IMG/VR virus record: IMGVR_UViG_3300025098_000068
Span: 1 to 52,826 of that record
Source of the DNA: a virus
DNA length: 52,826 bases
Strand: one strand, 5' to 3'
The notes under the pieces are model-generated. The model worked only from the letters and a program-made list of their open reading frames with translations. It was not told where the DNA came from and did no database searches. Below are positions 26,328 through 33,084 of the stretch, piece by piece (position 1 is the first letter of the stretch; each line of letters begins with the position of its first letter). The position numbers and the translations under genes were made by a program.

Positions 26328-26661
26328 AGAACATTTCCACGAAAGCCAAATAGAAGATAGAGTAACTCAGCTTATGGAAGAGGGTATGTCAGATGAAGAC
26401 GCTATCCAAAAAGCAGAAAGCGAGTACGATGGTCAAGTTAATCTAGTTGAGGAACAAGCACTCAAGATACATAAAACTGAAGAGTATCGAAAAGAACTTA
26501 GGCAAGGTGTGTATCCAAGTGAGATACTCGTATCCAAGTTAACAACTTATCTAGATAGAATAGCTAATTCAACTAACCATACTATTGAAGTGAACTTGTT
26601 TTGTAGTGAAACTTTAGATCAAATTGCAGATTGGAAGAAGGAGATAAACAATGCAGAATAA
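26320..26661 (+). CDS. Hypothetical protein, 113 aa, acidic
   Basis: The start at 26320 (MSREHFHESQ) has GGAG nine bases upstream; the frame extends further up but would overlap the 51-residue gene. The protein is acidic and helical (IEDRVTQLMEEGMSDEDAIQ) with no known domain. It overlaps the next gene by 11 bases. Confidence 0.68.
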   Translation: MSREHFHESQIEDRVTQLMEEGMSDEDAIQKAESEYDGQVNLVEEQALKIHKTEEYRKELRQGVYPSEILVSKLTTYLDRIANSTNHTIEVNLFCSETLDQIADWKKEINNAE

Positions 26662-27031
26662 GATAGCACGTATCCACGTTAACCAACACGTAATCAAAGC
26701 TAATGCTAAATCAGGCGATCGTAATCCCGTATTCACAATCAAACAAGGTGGGAAGAATACCTATGCTACTAGAGTTAAGGTCAAAGGTGAGATGGAGTTA
26801 GTTTACTCACCTGATAAGCCACTTTCTTGTGGAGCTAAAGTTTGGATAGAAACACGTGGAGATATTGAGCTTGACAAACCGATCGACACTAAAGTTTCAG
26901 TAGGTAATGTTTCAGTCGAGCCTACCCACAACCTAGCAGTCAATTTAGATAGGGCATTAACAGAATTTCTAGCTAGGAAAAGAAAAAAAGTTCTAAATAA
27001 AAATAAATTATCTGCTTGTTTATCTAGTTAA
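26651..27031 (+). CDS. Hypothetical beta-rich protein, 126 aa
   Basis: Starts at MQNKIARIHV with GAAGGAG upstream. The pattern is mostly beta strands (VFTIKQGGKNTYATRVKVKG; KVWIETRGDIELD), with a basic C-terminal helix (FLARKRKKVLNKNKL). It may bind nucleic acid; function unknown. Followed by a 77-base regulatory gap. Confidence 0.7.
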   Translation: MQNKIARIHVNQHVIKANAKSGDRNPVFTIKQGGKNTYATRVKVKGEMELVYSPDKPLSCGAKVWIETRGDIELDKPIDTKVSVGNVSVEPTHNLAVNLDRALTEFLARKRKKVLNKNKLSACLSS

Positions 27032-27092
27032 GATAGTTTACAAATCTACCTAGCTACTAATTAAGGTAGTTTAACAACAACACTTTTAGTGT
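27028..27092 (+). promoter_or_regulatory. Direct repeats and palindrome upstream of the DUF932-like gene
   Basis: TTAAGATAGTTTACAA (27028-27043) is repeated as TTAAGGTAGTTTAACAA (27061-27077), 33 bases apart, about three helical turns. A perfect palindrome ACACT-TTT-AGTGT follows at 27080-27092, just before the ribosome site. This layout suggests an operator. Confidence 0.5.
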
Positions 27093-27108
27093 AGAAAGAG
27101 AAAATATT

Positions 27109-28128
27109 ATGGATAGCGTAATAACCATAGATCAAGATACTAATCTTAAATCCAACGAACTTCACGAACATTCAAATCCTTTTGATGTTTCATTATTTGA
27201 AGACAATGCGAAGATAAAAAGAATTCCATTGTATGCTTATGATGAAGATGAATATGGAGTTGGTAACCAAGTTAAGCTTGAAAGATATTCAGGTTTATAT
27301 AATGAAAGCTTGAATAAGGTTTTACAATCTAGACCAATTGCAGATACTTATAAACTTGTACCTCACCAAGATTTATTTGCATTGCAAGCTAACATTTTAG
27401 ATAAAACAGATTTACCTAAAACAAATGTGCGAGTAGTAGATAAGCTTATCAATGGTGGCTTACAAGCTCAAAGAACTATTTACTACGATGATTTAGCCGT
27501 TCCCGTTTCTAATGATAGAGATATTGTTAAGGCTAGAATTGATATTTTTAATTCTGTTGATACTAGTTGGGCTTTCCAAGTTTTTAGCGGAGCTTACAGA
27601 AACTTATGCAGAAACACTTTAGTTTTTGGCGGGGAAAAATCTTATCATCAAAAGAAGAAACATACTTTAAATCTTAATCCGTCCGCAATGGTTCAAAAGG
27701 CGGGTTTGGGCTTGTCAATGTGGTCGCACCAAAAAGACTTGATGTTGAATTGGCGTGGTATCCAAATCACAGATCAACAATTTGCAGATATGTTAAAAGA
27801 AACTATCTGTACTAAGAAAACTAAATCTGCTGAAGTTGGCGTCAATCCCGTAAATGAAACTAAGCTTAATTACTTGCTTGGCTTATTTGATGAAGAAAAG
27901 AAAGAGCTAGGTTCTACACTTTGGGGAGCTTATAACGCCTTAACACATTGGTCGACACATACTGATTATAAGGTGGAAAGATATAATCCTGAAACTCATA
28001 AATTAGAAACTATTAATGGTGGTCGCACCAATGCCAACAAACCAAACGTGGAAAGACAAAGAGCAGATGTTGTAAGAGAATTACTTACTTCAGATGCTTG
28101 GCAATCTTTAGAAATGGCTAACGCCTAA
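27109..28128 (+). CDS. DUF932-like phage/plasmid protein, 339 aa
   Basis: The C-terminal GSTLWGAYNALTHWSTH phrase and the overall pattern (SRPIADTYKLVPHQDLF, GAYRNLCRNTLVFGG) match the DUF932 family of phage and plasmid proteins, whose role is unproven but often tied to replication or anti-defence loci. Here it is the largest early-block gene after the methyltransferase. The start is preceded by AAAGAGAAA. Its stop overlaps a 30-residue membrane peptide gene by one base (TAATG). Confidence 0.8.
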   Translation: MDSVITIDQDTNLKSNELHEHSNPFDVSLFEDNAKIKRIPLYAYDEDEYGVGNQVKLERYSGLYNESLNKVLQSRPIADTYKLVPHQDLFALQANILDKTDLPKTNVRVVDKLINGGLQAQRTIYYDDLAVPVSNDRDIVKARIDIFNSVDTSWAFQVFSGAYRNLCRNTLVFGGEKSYHQKKKHTLNLNPSAMVQKAGLGLSMWSHQKDLMLNWRGIQITDQQFADMLKETICTKKTKSAEVGVNPVNETKLNYLLGLFDEEKKELGSTLWGAYNALTHWSTHTDYKVERYNPETHKLETINGGRTNANKPNVERQRADVVRELLTSDAWQSLEMANA

Positions 28129-28220
28129 TGAATAGTGGCTTAGAATTAGCATACGTAATTTATAGGACAGTTGTGGTTATTCTCTTCTGTCTTATAATTT
28201 ACGCTATTATAATTGTTTAA
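28128..28220 (+). CDS. Single-span membrane peptide, 30 aa
   Basis: A very small gene starting in TAATG at the end of the DUF932-like gene. The peptide begins MNSGLELAYVIYR and continues as one strong hydrophobic segment (TVVVILFCLIIYAIIIV) to its end. It is followed by the ribosome site of the next gene. Translational coupling and a clean membrane segment support it; function unknown. Confidence 0.5.
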   Translation: MNSGLELAYVIYRTVVVILFCLIIYAIIIV

Positions 28221-28236
28221 CTTAGGAGAAATAAAC

Positions 28237-28710
28237 ATGAAAAGATTACACTTAAACAAAATGTCTACTTTACTTGAAAGTTTGGAAGTTGTCGCACGTA
28301 ATGCTAAAAACAAAGGTCACAGATCGGGTTTCAGATGCCATGAACTTGCATTGCAATTGGCTGATCAATTCAAAGTTTTTGAACCTACACTTGAAAGCGT
28401 AATTACCAACAAGGAAAATAAAAACAATCCTTTTAAAATCAAAGGTAATGACACGCTGACACGTGGAGAATTTCAAGTTTACAAAGTGATACGTGACAAC
28501 AAAGAAAACCTTGTCAGAGTAATTGACATATACCAAGACAAGACACATGACAAAGCTTTTAACACGATCAGACAATACGTAAACATTCTTAAACAAAAAG
28601 GGTATTTACAAACCATTAAGATTAAAGGTGATCGTTTTAAATACTATAAAGCTTATCCACTTTCATTCAATACGATGGATAGAAACTTGGTTAATAAATT
28701 ATCTAGTTGA
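28237..28710 (+). CDS. Winged helix-turn-helix DNA-binding protein, 157 aa
   Basis: Start at 28237 (MKRLHLNKMS) with TTAGGAGAAA upstream. The C-terminal half (about 78-140) fits a winged helix: TRGEFQVYKVIRDN, a recognition-helix region KAFNTIRQYVNILKQKG, then a beta wing YLQTIKIKGDRFKYYKA. The N-terminal half is basic and helical. It is probably a transcriptional regulator of the early or late switch. It ends two bases beyond the start of a -35 box and before a terminator. Confidence 0.75.
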   Translation: MKRLHLNKMSTLLESLEVVARNAKNKGHRSGFRCHELALQLADQFKVFEPTLESVITNKENKNNPFKIKGNDTLTRGEFQVYKVIRDNKENLVRVIDIYQDKTHDKAFNTIRQYVNILKQKGYLQTIKIKGDRFKYYKAYPLSFNTMDRNLVNKLSS

Positions 28711-28736
28711 CATTAAAAAAAAGATAAGATTATAAT
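28707..28736 (+). promoter_or_regulatory. Consensus sigma70 promoter leading directly into a terminator hairpin
   Basis: TTGACA (28707-28712) and TATAAT (28731-28736) are both perfect, with an 18-base spacer. The predicted start site falls at about 28743, inside the 5' arm of the terminator hairpin at 28739-28771. Confidence 0.65.
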
Positions 28737-28738
28737 TG

Positions 28739-28771
28739 AACCACTCAAGGCTTTTCTTGGGTGGTTTTTTT
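28739..28771 (+). terminator. Rho-independent terminator
   Basis: CCACTCAAG (28741-28749) pairs with CTTGGGTGG (28756-28764) with one G-U pair, around a six-base loop, followed by seven T. It closes the transcript of the winged-helix gene. The flanking A and T bases extend the stem, so it may act in both directions. Confidence 0.85.
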
Positions 28772-28808
28772 AAAACCTTAATTTTTAAATAGAAAAGGAT
28801 TTCTTACA

Positions 28809-29195
28809 ATGGAAACAAAACAATATTTAATTAAAAGTGAATACGATTTTAACAATAAAAAATTTAATGCAGTTAATAATTGCGAGCTTACAGTTCAATT
28901 TAAAGTAATGGACAGTTGCTGTTTGGTCGAGATTGTTGGGCGTTATAATGGTCGTACCAATGAAGAATTTAAACATCAAATATTTTGCCATAAAGATCAG
29001 ATGTTGAAGATTTTACCTAATGTAAACGATCAAGTCGCAAAGGTTGATGAACCAGTTAGTAAAGATAGGGTTTTAATTGATCAGAATATAGGCGTTATTT
29101 TTGAAGAGGAAGAAACCAAAAAAGCACTCTATCAATTGGGCTTACATGGTCAATTAGATCTTGAAGATGCAATTGCAGAAAAGAAAGGGAACTAA
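28809..29195 (+). CDS. Hypothetical protein, 128 aa
   Basis: Starts METKQYLIKSEYDF with AAAAGGA upstream. The N-terminal 70 residues are beta-rich (ELTVQFKVMDSCCLVEIVGRY), the C-terminal part acidic and helical (EEEETKKALYQLGLHGQLDL). No recognised family. It is the first gene behind the promoter-terminator pair at 28707-28771. Confidence 0.72.
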   Translation: METKQYLIKSEYDFNNKKFNAVNNCELTVQFKVMDSCCLVEIVGRYNGRTNEEFKHQIFCHKDQMLKILPNVNDQVAKVDEPVSKDRVLIDQNIGVIFEEEETKKALYQLGLHGQLDLEDAIAEKKGN

Positions 29196-29196
29196 C

Positions 29197-29382
29197 ATGG
29201 CTTATTATTTTAGTTGTAACGAATGTAATTATAAAGAGCATTTTAACGATCAATTTAACATTCCAAGTAAAGCTTTAGAGGGGAAGTTAAACGACTATGA
29301 AAGCGTTATTTGCTCAAGTTGTGTATCTCAAAAAGTGAGATTAAAAGGTAACTATATTATTATTGAGAAAGGAAATAAATAA
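29197..29382 (+). CDS. Small zinc-ribbon protein, 61 aa
   Basis: Start at 29197 (MAYYFSCNECNYK) with AAAGGGAA upstream. Two Cys pairs, CNEC (7-10) and CSSC (44-47), make a zinc ribbon, and the end is beta-rich (RLKGNYIIIEKGNK). It is the second such protein in the early block. Possible nucleic-acid or host-protein binder; function unknown. Confidence 0.72.
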   Translation: MAYYFSCNECNYKEHFNDQFNIPSKALEGKLNDYESVICSSCVSQKVRLKGNYIIIEKGNK

Positions 29383-29383
29383 A

Positions 29384-29617
29384 ATGACTTTTGATAAGAA
29401 CAGAGATTATAAAACTTTATATTCTACAGATTATGTTTTGGTTGAAGTTGAGAGTCAAAAACCTATTGAAGGATATAATATTATTAATCATTATACTTCA
29501 GTTATTGATGAATATAATTTAATGTTAAGTAAGAATATGTTAGAATATATCCCAATGGATAGACTAACAAGAGAAGAACAAAACAAATATTTAAATGCTA
29601 TGAAAGGAAATAACTAA
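29384..29617 (+). CDS. Hypothetical protein, 77 aa
   Basis: Start at 29384 (MTFDKNRDYKTLY) with AAAGGAAA upstream. A small acidic, Tyr/Asn-rich protein with no known motif. The stop shares a base with the next start (TAATG). Confidence 0.7.
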   Translation: MTFDKNRDYKTLYSTDYVLVEVESQKPIEGYNIINHYTSVIDEYNLMLSKNMLEYIPMDRLTREEQNKYLNAMKGNN

Positions 29618-29937
29618 TGACTATTATTTATGAAAACATGCCTAAAAGATCAATGGGTTTAACAAATGTTGCAAAGGTCGAGAACTTCAAAAGCTTTAGG
29701 TCAGGCAATCCAATTGCTAATCAATTTAGGATTACTTTGCAAAATGGGGCTGAAGTATTTCAATCGTACAATTCTATTGTTGCTGTTAAGGTTGATGGAA
29801 TTACTTTTCTTGATCGCACGTGTTGGGATTACTCCAATACTACCTCAAGATATCGTAAAGAGTTTCTTAATGAAGATACCAAAACGACTAAACAAAAGAT
29901 TAAAGATGATGTTTACATTTTAATGAACTTGAATTAA
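29617..29937 (+). CDS. Hypothetical protein, 106 aa, last early gene
   Basis: A beta-rich small protein. The stretch QFRITLQNGAEVFQSYNSIV followed by DRTCWDYSNTTSRYRKEFL resembles small phage proteins of the DUF8033 type, where a strand pair precedes a TTSRH-like motif; this link is tentative. It is the last gene before the terminator at 29957. The ribosome site GAAAGGAAA precedes its TAATG start. Confidence 0.68.
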   Translation: MTIIYENMPKRSMGLTNVAKVENFKSFRSGNPIANQFRITLQNGAEVFQSYNSIVAVKVDGITFLDRTCWDYSNTTSRYRKEFLNEDTKTTKQKIKDDVYILMNLN

Positions 29938-29956
29938 CATCTAACTTCCTCCCCTT

Positions 29957-29992
29957 AAAACCTCCCTTGATTTAGTTCTTGGGGGGTTTTTT
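29957..29992 (+). terminator. Strong Rho-independent terminator ending the early block
   Basis: AAAACCTCCC (29957-29966) pairs with GGGGGGTTTT (29981-29990) over ten positions with one wobble, around a 14-base loop, followed by a T run. It lies 20 bases after the last early gene. Confidence 0.88.
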
Positions 29993-30349
29993 GTTGGATT
30001 AATTAGAATAATACTTAAGCGGTTGGTTTTATTGAGTTTCTTGGCGGGTTGTTCTTTTGGGATATGTTCGCAATCTGTACCTCAATCAATCCCTTTTGGG
30101 TTTAACTTGTATAACTAACCAATGACAAATCCTATTACATGGGCGTATGTGTGTGAGTGTATTAGCTCGGTTGGTGGTTGGGTTTGCTTGGTGGGGGGGT
30201 TTTAATCCTATGGAATGAAAACTAAAACCTCAATGATGATTAACATATATTTTAGCCCGTACGGGTACGCAAGGGACACCCCACCCCCCCTAGTATTGGC
30301 TAGCAATGTCGCCATATTTTTATGTGAATTAGTTACTTGTACAGGTTAT

Positions 30350-30411
30350 TCGCACCCTTCAAGTGAGCAGGCAGGAAACCTCGTGGTCGCACCCCTTTGG
30401 TCGCACCCTTT
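30350..30411 (+). repeat. Three TCGCACCC direct repeats (iteron-like)
   Basis: TCGCACCCTT occurs at 30350 and 30401, and TCGCACCCCTT at 30387. The last two share the longer phrase GGTCGCACCC at 30385 and 30399, 14 bases apart. They could be protein-binding iterons or operators upstream of the late promoter. Confidence 0.55.
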
Positions 30412-30444
30412 AGGATACCCCTGTGTGTTGTAGGTGTATTTCCC

Positions 30445-30490
30445 CGGAGGTTCTACTCCGATTGTATCCATCTTGACGGAAAAGTCAAGT
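30445..30490 (+). promoter_or_regulatory. Two tandem short hairpins upstream of the late promoter
   Basis: CGGAG/CTCCG with a six-base loop (30445-30460) is followed by CTTGAC/GTCAAG with loop GGAAAA (30472-30490). Neither has a direct T run, so they look more like protein sites or processing signals than terminators. Confidence 0.45.
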
Positions 30491-30515
30491 AAATTCGTCA
30501 CAAAATTTTTTTTAT

Positions 30516-30544
30516 TTGACATTAGGTTAATCTGTACGTATAAT
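30516..30544 (+). promoter_or_regulatory. Consensus sigma70 promoter of the late (structural) block
   Basis: TTGACA (30516-30521) and TATAAT (30539-30544) are perfect matches with the ideal 17-base spacer. It precedes the packaging genes by about 100 bases. No phage RNA polymerase gene is found, which agrees with use of the host enzyme. Confidence 0.85.
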
Positions 30545-30644
30545 CTAGGTATCAAGACCAGTTAGAGCAGCAGCAATCAATCCTTTCTCGTGCTTTGGCT
30601 CAACTTTTTAGGCTCTTGACTCACTAGAAATGAAGGAATAACCC

Positions 30645-30854
30645 GTGTTTGAAGCAGTTGTACTTGTCTGTTACTTAGGATTGGCGTCCGATTGCCGAGA
30701 ATTACACGATGCACGTGGTCCTTACGACACAGAAATGCTTTGTAAGCAACGAGTTGTCGAAATAACAACAGAATTACCGACTTGGTTACCTAATTACAAG
30801 ATGATGGGATACAGATGTAATGAATTTACTCCCGAAAAAGACTTCCCAGCGTGA
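30645..30854 (+). CDS. Small Cys-containing protein with hydrophobic N-terminus, 69 aa, GTG start
   Basis: First late gene. The GTG start is preceded by AAGGA eight bases upstream. Residues 1-15 (MFEAVVLVCYLGLAS) form a short hydrophobic segment like a weak signal anchor, followed by a polar domain with Cys at 17, 33 and 58. The layout resembles the 60-residue protein at 45568, which may be a paralogue. Possibly membrane-anchored with a disulfide; function unknown. Confidence 0.65.
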   Translation: MFEAVVLVCYLGLASDCRELHDARGPYDTEMLCKQRVVEITTELPTWLPNYKMMGYRCNEFTPEKDFPA

Positions 30855-31221
30855 AATAACGCCCCAACAAGAAGAATTCCTAACTAATCTGTTCGAGAAT
30901 GGTGGCAATGTCACTGATGCAGCACTTCAAGCGGGCTATGCTAAGGGTAGCATCACATGGTTAAAGAACAGTTTAGCCGATGAGATAATACATCGCACAA
31001 AGAACATACTGTCTATGAACGCATTTAAGGCTGCTACACGCCTAGTAAGCACAATAGACAACCCAGTACCCGAAAGAGGGGACGACCTACGCTTCAGGGC
31101 TGCAGAATCGCTGTTAAACAGGGTAGGACTGGGAAAACAAGAAACAACTAACGTAAATGTGCAAGCAGTACACGGTATTGTGCTGTTACCACCAAAGAAA
31201 GAAGTGGTAATTGATCAATGA
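30820..31221 (+). CDS. terS: Terminase small subunit
   Basis: Recognises phage DNA for packaging. The 133-residue protein has the N-terminal helix-turn-helix typical of small terminases (PQQEEFLTNLFENGGNVTDA, then ALQAGYAKGS), a helical middle and a C-terminal beta strand (VHGIVLLPP) likely to form the oligomer hub. It overlaps the previous gene by 35 bases and precedes the large subunit by one small gene, a normal arrangement. Confidence 0.85.
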   Translation: MNLLPKKTSQREITPQQEEFLTNLFENGGNVTDAALQAGYAKGSITWLKNSLADEIIHRTKNILSMNAFKAATRLVSTIDNPVPERGDDLRFRAAESLLNRVGLGKQETTNVNVQAVHGIVLLPPKKEVVIDQ

Positions 31222-31394
31222 GTTATTTAACTGGAATAAGAATAGTAGCAGGATTAGTTGCACCCGGAATGCTTGATTTAAGGTCAAGTACAAAAAAGAA
31301 GAACCCTAAATTAAAGTTTCCTGAAAGAAAAGAAAATAAGTTTGTACCCAAAGTATATGCAAAAGGGGCAGGATCACGAAAAGTAAATGACTGA
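31218..31394 (+). CDS. Small basic protein, 58 aa, between terminase subunits
   Basis: A small gene coupled on both sides: ATGA with terminase small subunit and an eight-base overlap with the large subunit. The product starts MSYLTGIRIVAGLVAPGML, a hydrophobic helix, and continues very basic (STKKKNPKLKFPERKENK). It could be a membrane- or DNA-associated packaging accessory; function unknown. Confidence 0.65.
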   Translation: MSYLTGIRIVAGLVAPGMLDLRSSTKKKNPKLKFPERKENKFVPKVYAKGAGSRKVND

Positions 31395-33081
31395 ACCTGC
31401 ACCGAAGCGTGGTCGTGGTCGACCTAAGAAAGACCCCGAAGCACCAAAGCAAAGATATTTCCTGTCTGCCGCAGAAAAGGCAAGACGACAATCACAAAAA
31501 AGATTACGTGACGCAAAGAAACGTGCAGACAAACTAACTAAAGTAGCAGAAAGTAAAAGAAGATATGCCAGAAAGCTTGAAGAGAAAGTTGGTAACGTTG
31601 AGAAAGCTCTTAAGGGAGATGCAACTACCGTTATCGATACAGGCGAGTTATCAACACTTCCTCCACCTGTCCAAGAACTTGTGGGTAGCCGTGAAGTGGT
31701 GTTTCAACCAAATGAAGGACCTCAAGAAGAGTTCCTTTCGTCTAGCGAAAGAGATGTACTCTATGGAGGTGCTGCTGGTGGGGGCAAATCTTTCGCCTTG
31801 CTTGCAGATCCGCTTCGTTACTGCACTAATCCTAATCATAGGGGTCTTCTTCTCAGGCGTACTCTTGACGAACTTACTGAATTAATAGACAAGTCACGTC
31901 AACTCTATCCGAAAGCATTCCCCGGAGCGAAGTTTAGGGAGTCAAAGTCAACGTGGCATTTCCCATCGGGAGCAACCATTTGGTTTACGTATCTAGACAA
32001 AGACAAAGATGTAACCCGATTTCAAGGACAAGCTTTCAACTGGATAGGCATAGACGAGATAACCCAGTACCCGACACCTTACGTGTGGGACTACCTAAGA
32101 TCAAGACTGAGAAGCACCGATCCAGAACTACAAAAGAATTTGTATATGAGGTGTACAGCCAACCCCGGAGGAATCGGTGGCTGGTGGATCAAGAAGATGT
32201 ACATTGACATAGGTGAACACAACAAACCGTTCCCTGCGTCTGACGTCGAAACAGGCAGACCTTTCTTGTGGCCGCAAGGACACGAAAAGGAAGGACAACC
32301 TTTATTTTATCGTAGGTTCATTCCTGCACGTCTAACAGACAATCCGTTCTTGATGGCTGATGGACAATATGAAGCTATGCTTCGTTCACTACCAGAGATA
32401 GAACGTAAAAGATTACTTGAAGGGGATTGGGATGTAGCCGATGGTGCAGCCTTTCCAGAATTTAGTAGAGCTAAACATGTGGTTGAGAGTTTTGAGTTAC
32501 CTACCAACTGGCCCCGAATACGTGCCGCTGACTACGGGTATGCGAGTCCTTCTTGTGTCTTGTGGGGTGCTATTGACTGGGATAACAATATATGGATTTA
32601 TCGTGAATTGTACGTAAAACAGTTGACAGCGGAGCAATTAGCGGATAGAATACTAGAAGCGGAACAATTAGATCCGTTACCTCACTACACAGTATTAGAC
32701 TCATCATGTTGGAACAAGACAGGCTTTGGTCCTTCCATAGCTGAAACAATGATGAGATGTGGCGTTCGTTGGACGCCCTCAGACAGAAACAGAATACAAG
32801 GTAAGATGGAAATTCATCGTAGGCTTGCAGATGACCCAAGAACAAACGAACCTAGATTACGAGTGTTTTCGAGTTGTAGCAACACTGTCAAGCAGTTGGC
32901 AGCAATTCCTCTTTCCAAAACTAACAGCGAAGACGTGGACACAAAAGCAGAAGACCACGCATACGATGCGTTGAGGTACATGTTAATGACAAGGATGACA
33001 GGTTATGCGGCGATTCATCAAACGCTTAATGGTATCAAGAATCAGGTCTATCAAGTCCAAAATGAAACATTCGGGTATTAG
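31387..33081 (+). CDS. terL: Terminase large subunit with N-terminal AT-hook
   Basis: The ATPase and nuclease that packages DNA into the procapsid. Walker A is GGAAGGGKS (127-135), Walker B is IGIDE (D223, E224), and nuclease aspartates are D392 (RAADYG), D438 (VLDS) and D523/D527 (EDHAYDALRYM). The first 95 residues are an extra basic region starting with a canonical AT-hook (RGRGRPKK, 8-15) and continuing as charged coiled coil, not usual for large terminases. The 564-residue size is otherwise normal. Confidence 0.95.
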   Translation: MTEPAPKRGRGRPKKDPEAPKQRYFLSAAEKARRQSQKRLRDAKKRADKLTKVAESKRRYARKLEEKVGNVEKALKGDATTVIDTGELSTLPPPVQELVGSREVVFQPNEGPQEEFLSSSERDVLYGGAAGGGKSFALLADPLRYCTNPNHRGLLLRRTLDELTELIDKSRQLYPKAFPGAKFRESKSTWHFPSGATIWFTYLDKDKDVTRFQGQAFNWIGIDEITQYPTPYVWDYLRSRLRSTDPELQKNLYMRCTANPGGIGGWWIKKMYIDIGEHNKPFPASDVETGRPFLWPQGHEKEGQPLFYRRFIPARLTDNPFLMADGQYEAMLRSLPEIERKRLLEGDWDVADGAAFPEFSRAKHVVESFELPTNWPRIRAADYGYASPSCVLWGAIDWDNNIWIYRELYVKQLTAEQLADRILEAEQLDPLPHYTVLDSSCWNKTGFGPSIAETMMRCGVRWTPSDRNRIQGKMEIHRRLADDPRTNEPRLRVFSSCSNTVKQLAAIPLSKTNSEDVDTKAEDHAYDALRYMLMTRMTGYAAIHQTLNGIKNQVYQVQNETFGY

Positions 33082-33084
33082 ACA

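Larger units (their letters stand above)
29938..30644 (+). other. 0.7 kb structured non-coding region between early and late blocks
   Basis: No credible gene is seen on either strand. The region holds, in order: a strong terminator (29957-29992), a G-rich run with several GG/GGG tracts (30169-30199) that could form a quadruplex, a perfect palindrome CCCGTACGGG (30256-30265), a C-rich tract (30277-30290), three TCGCACCC repeats, two hairpins and a consensus promoter (30516-30544). It is richer in G and C than its surroundings. It is the best candidate for a replication origin or late control region. Confidence 0.7.

Noticed and set aside
30215-30433. 72-residue open frame on the plus strand in the non-coding region
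   Set aside because: No ribosome site, composition unlike the other proteins, and it runs through the palindrome, C-rich tract and TCGCACCC repeats; best read as chance.
29938-30644. tRNA gene in the long gap
   Set aside because: I could not fold any cloverleaf with acceptor, anticodon and T arms; only short unrelated hairpins are present.
30346-30768. Two leftward open frames of 69 and 63 residues over the late promoter
   Set aside because: They are antisense to the promoter and to the first late gene, use weak starts and show no protein-like pattern.
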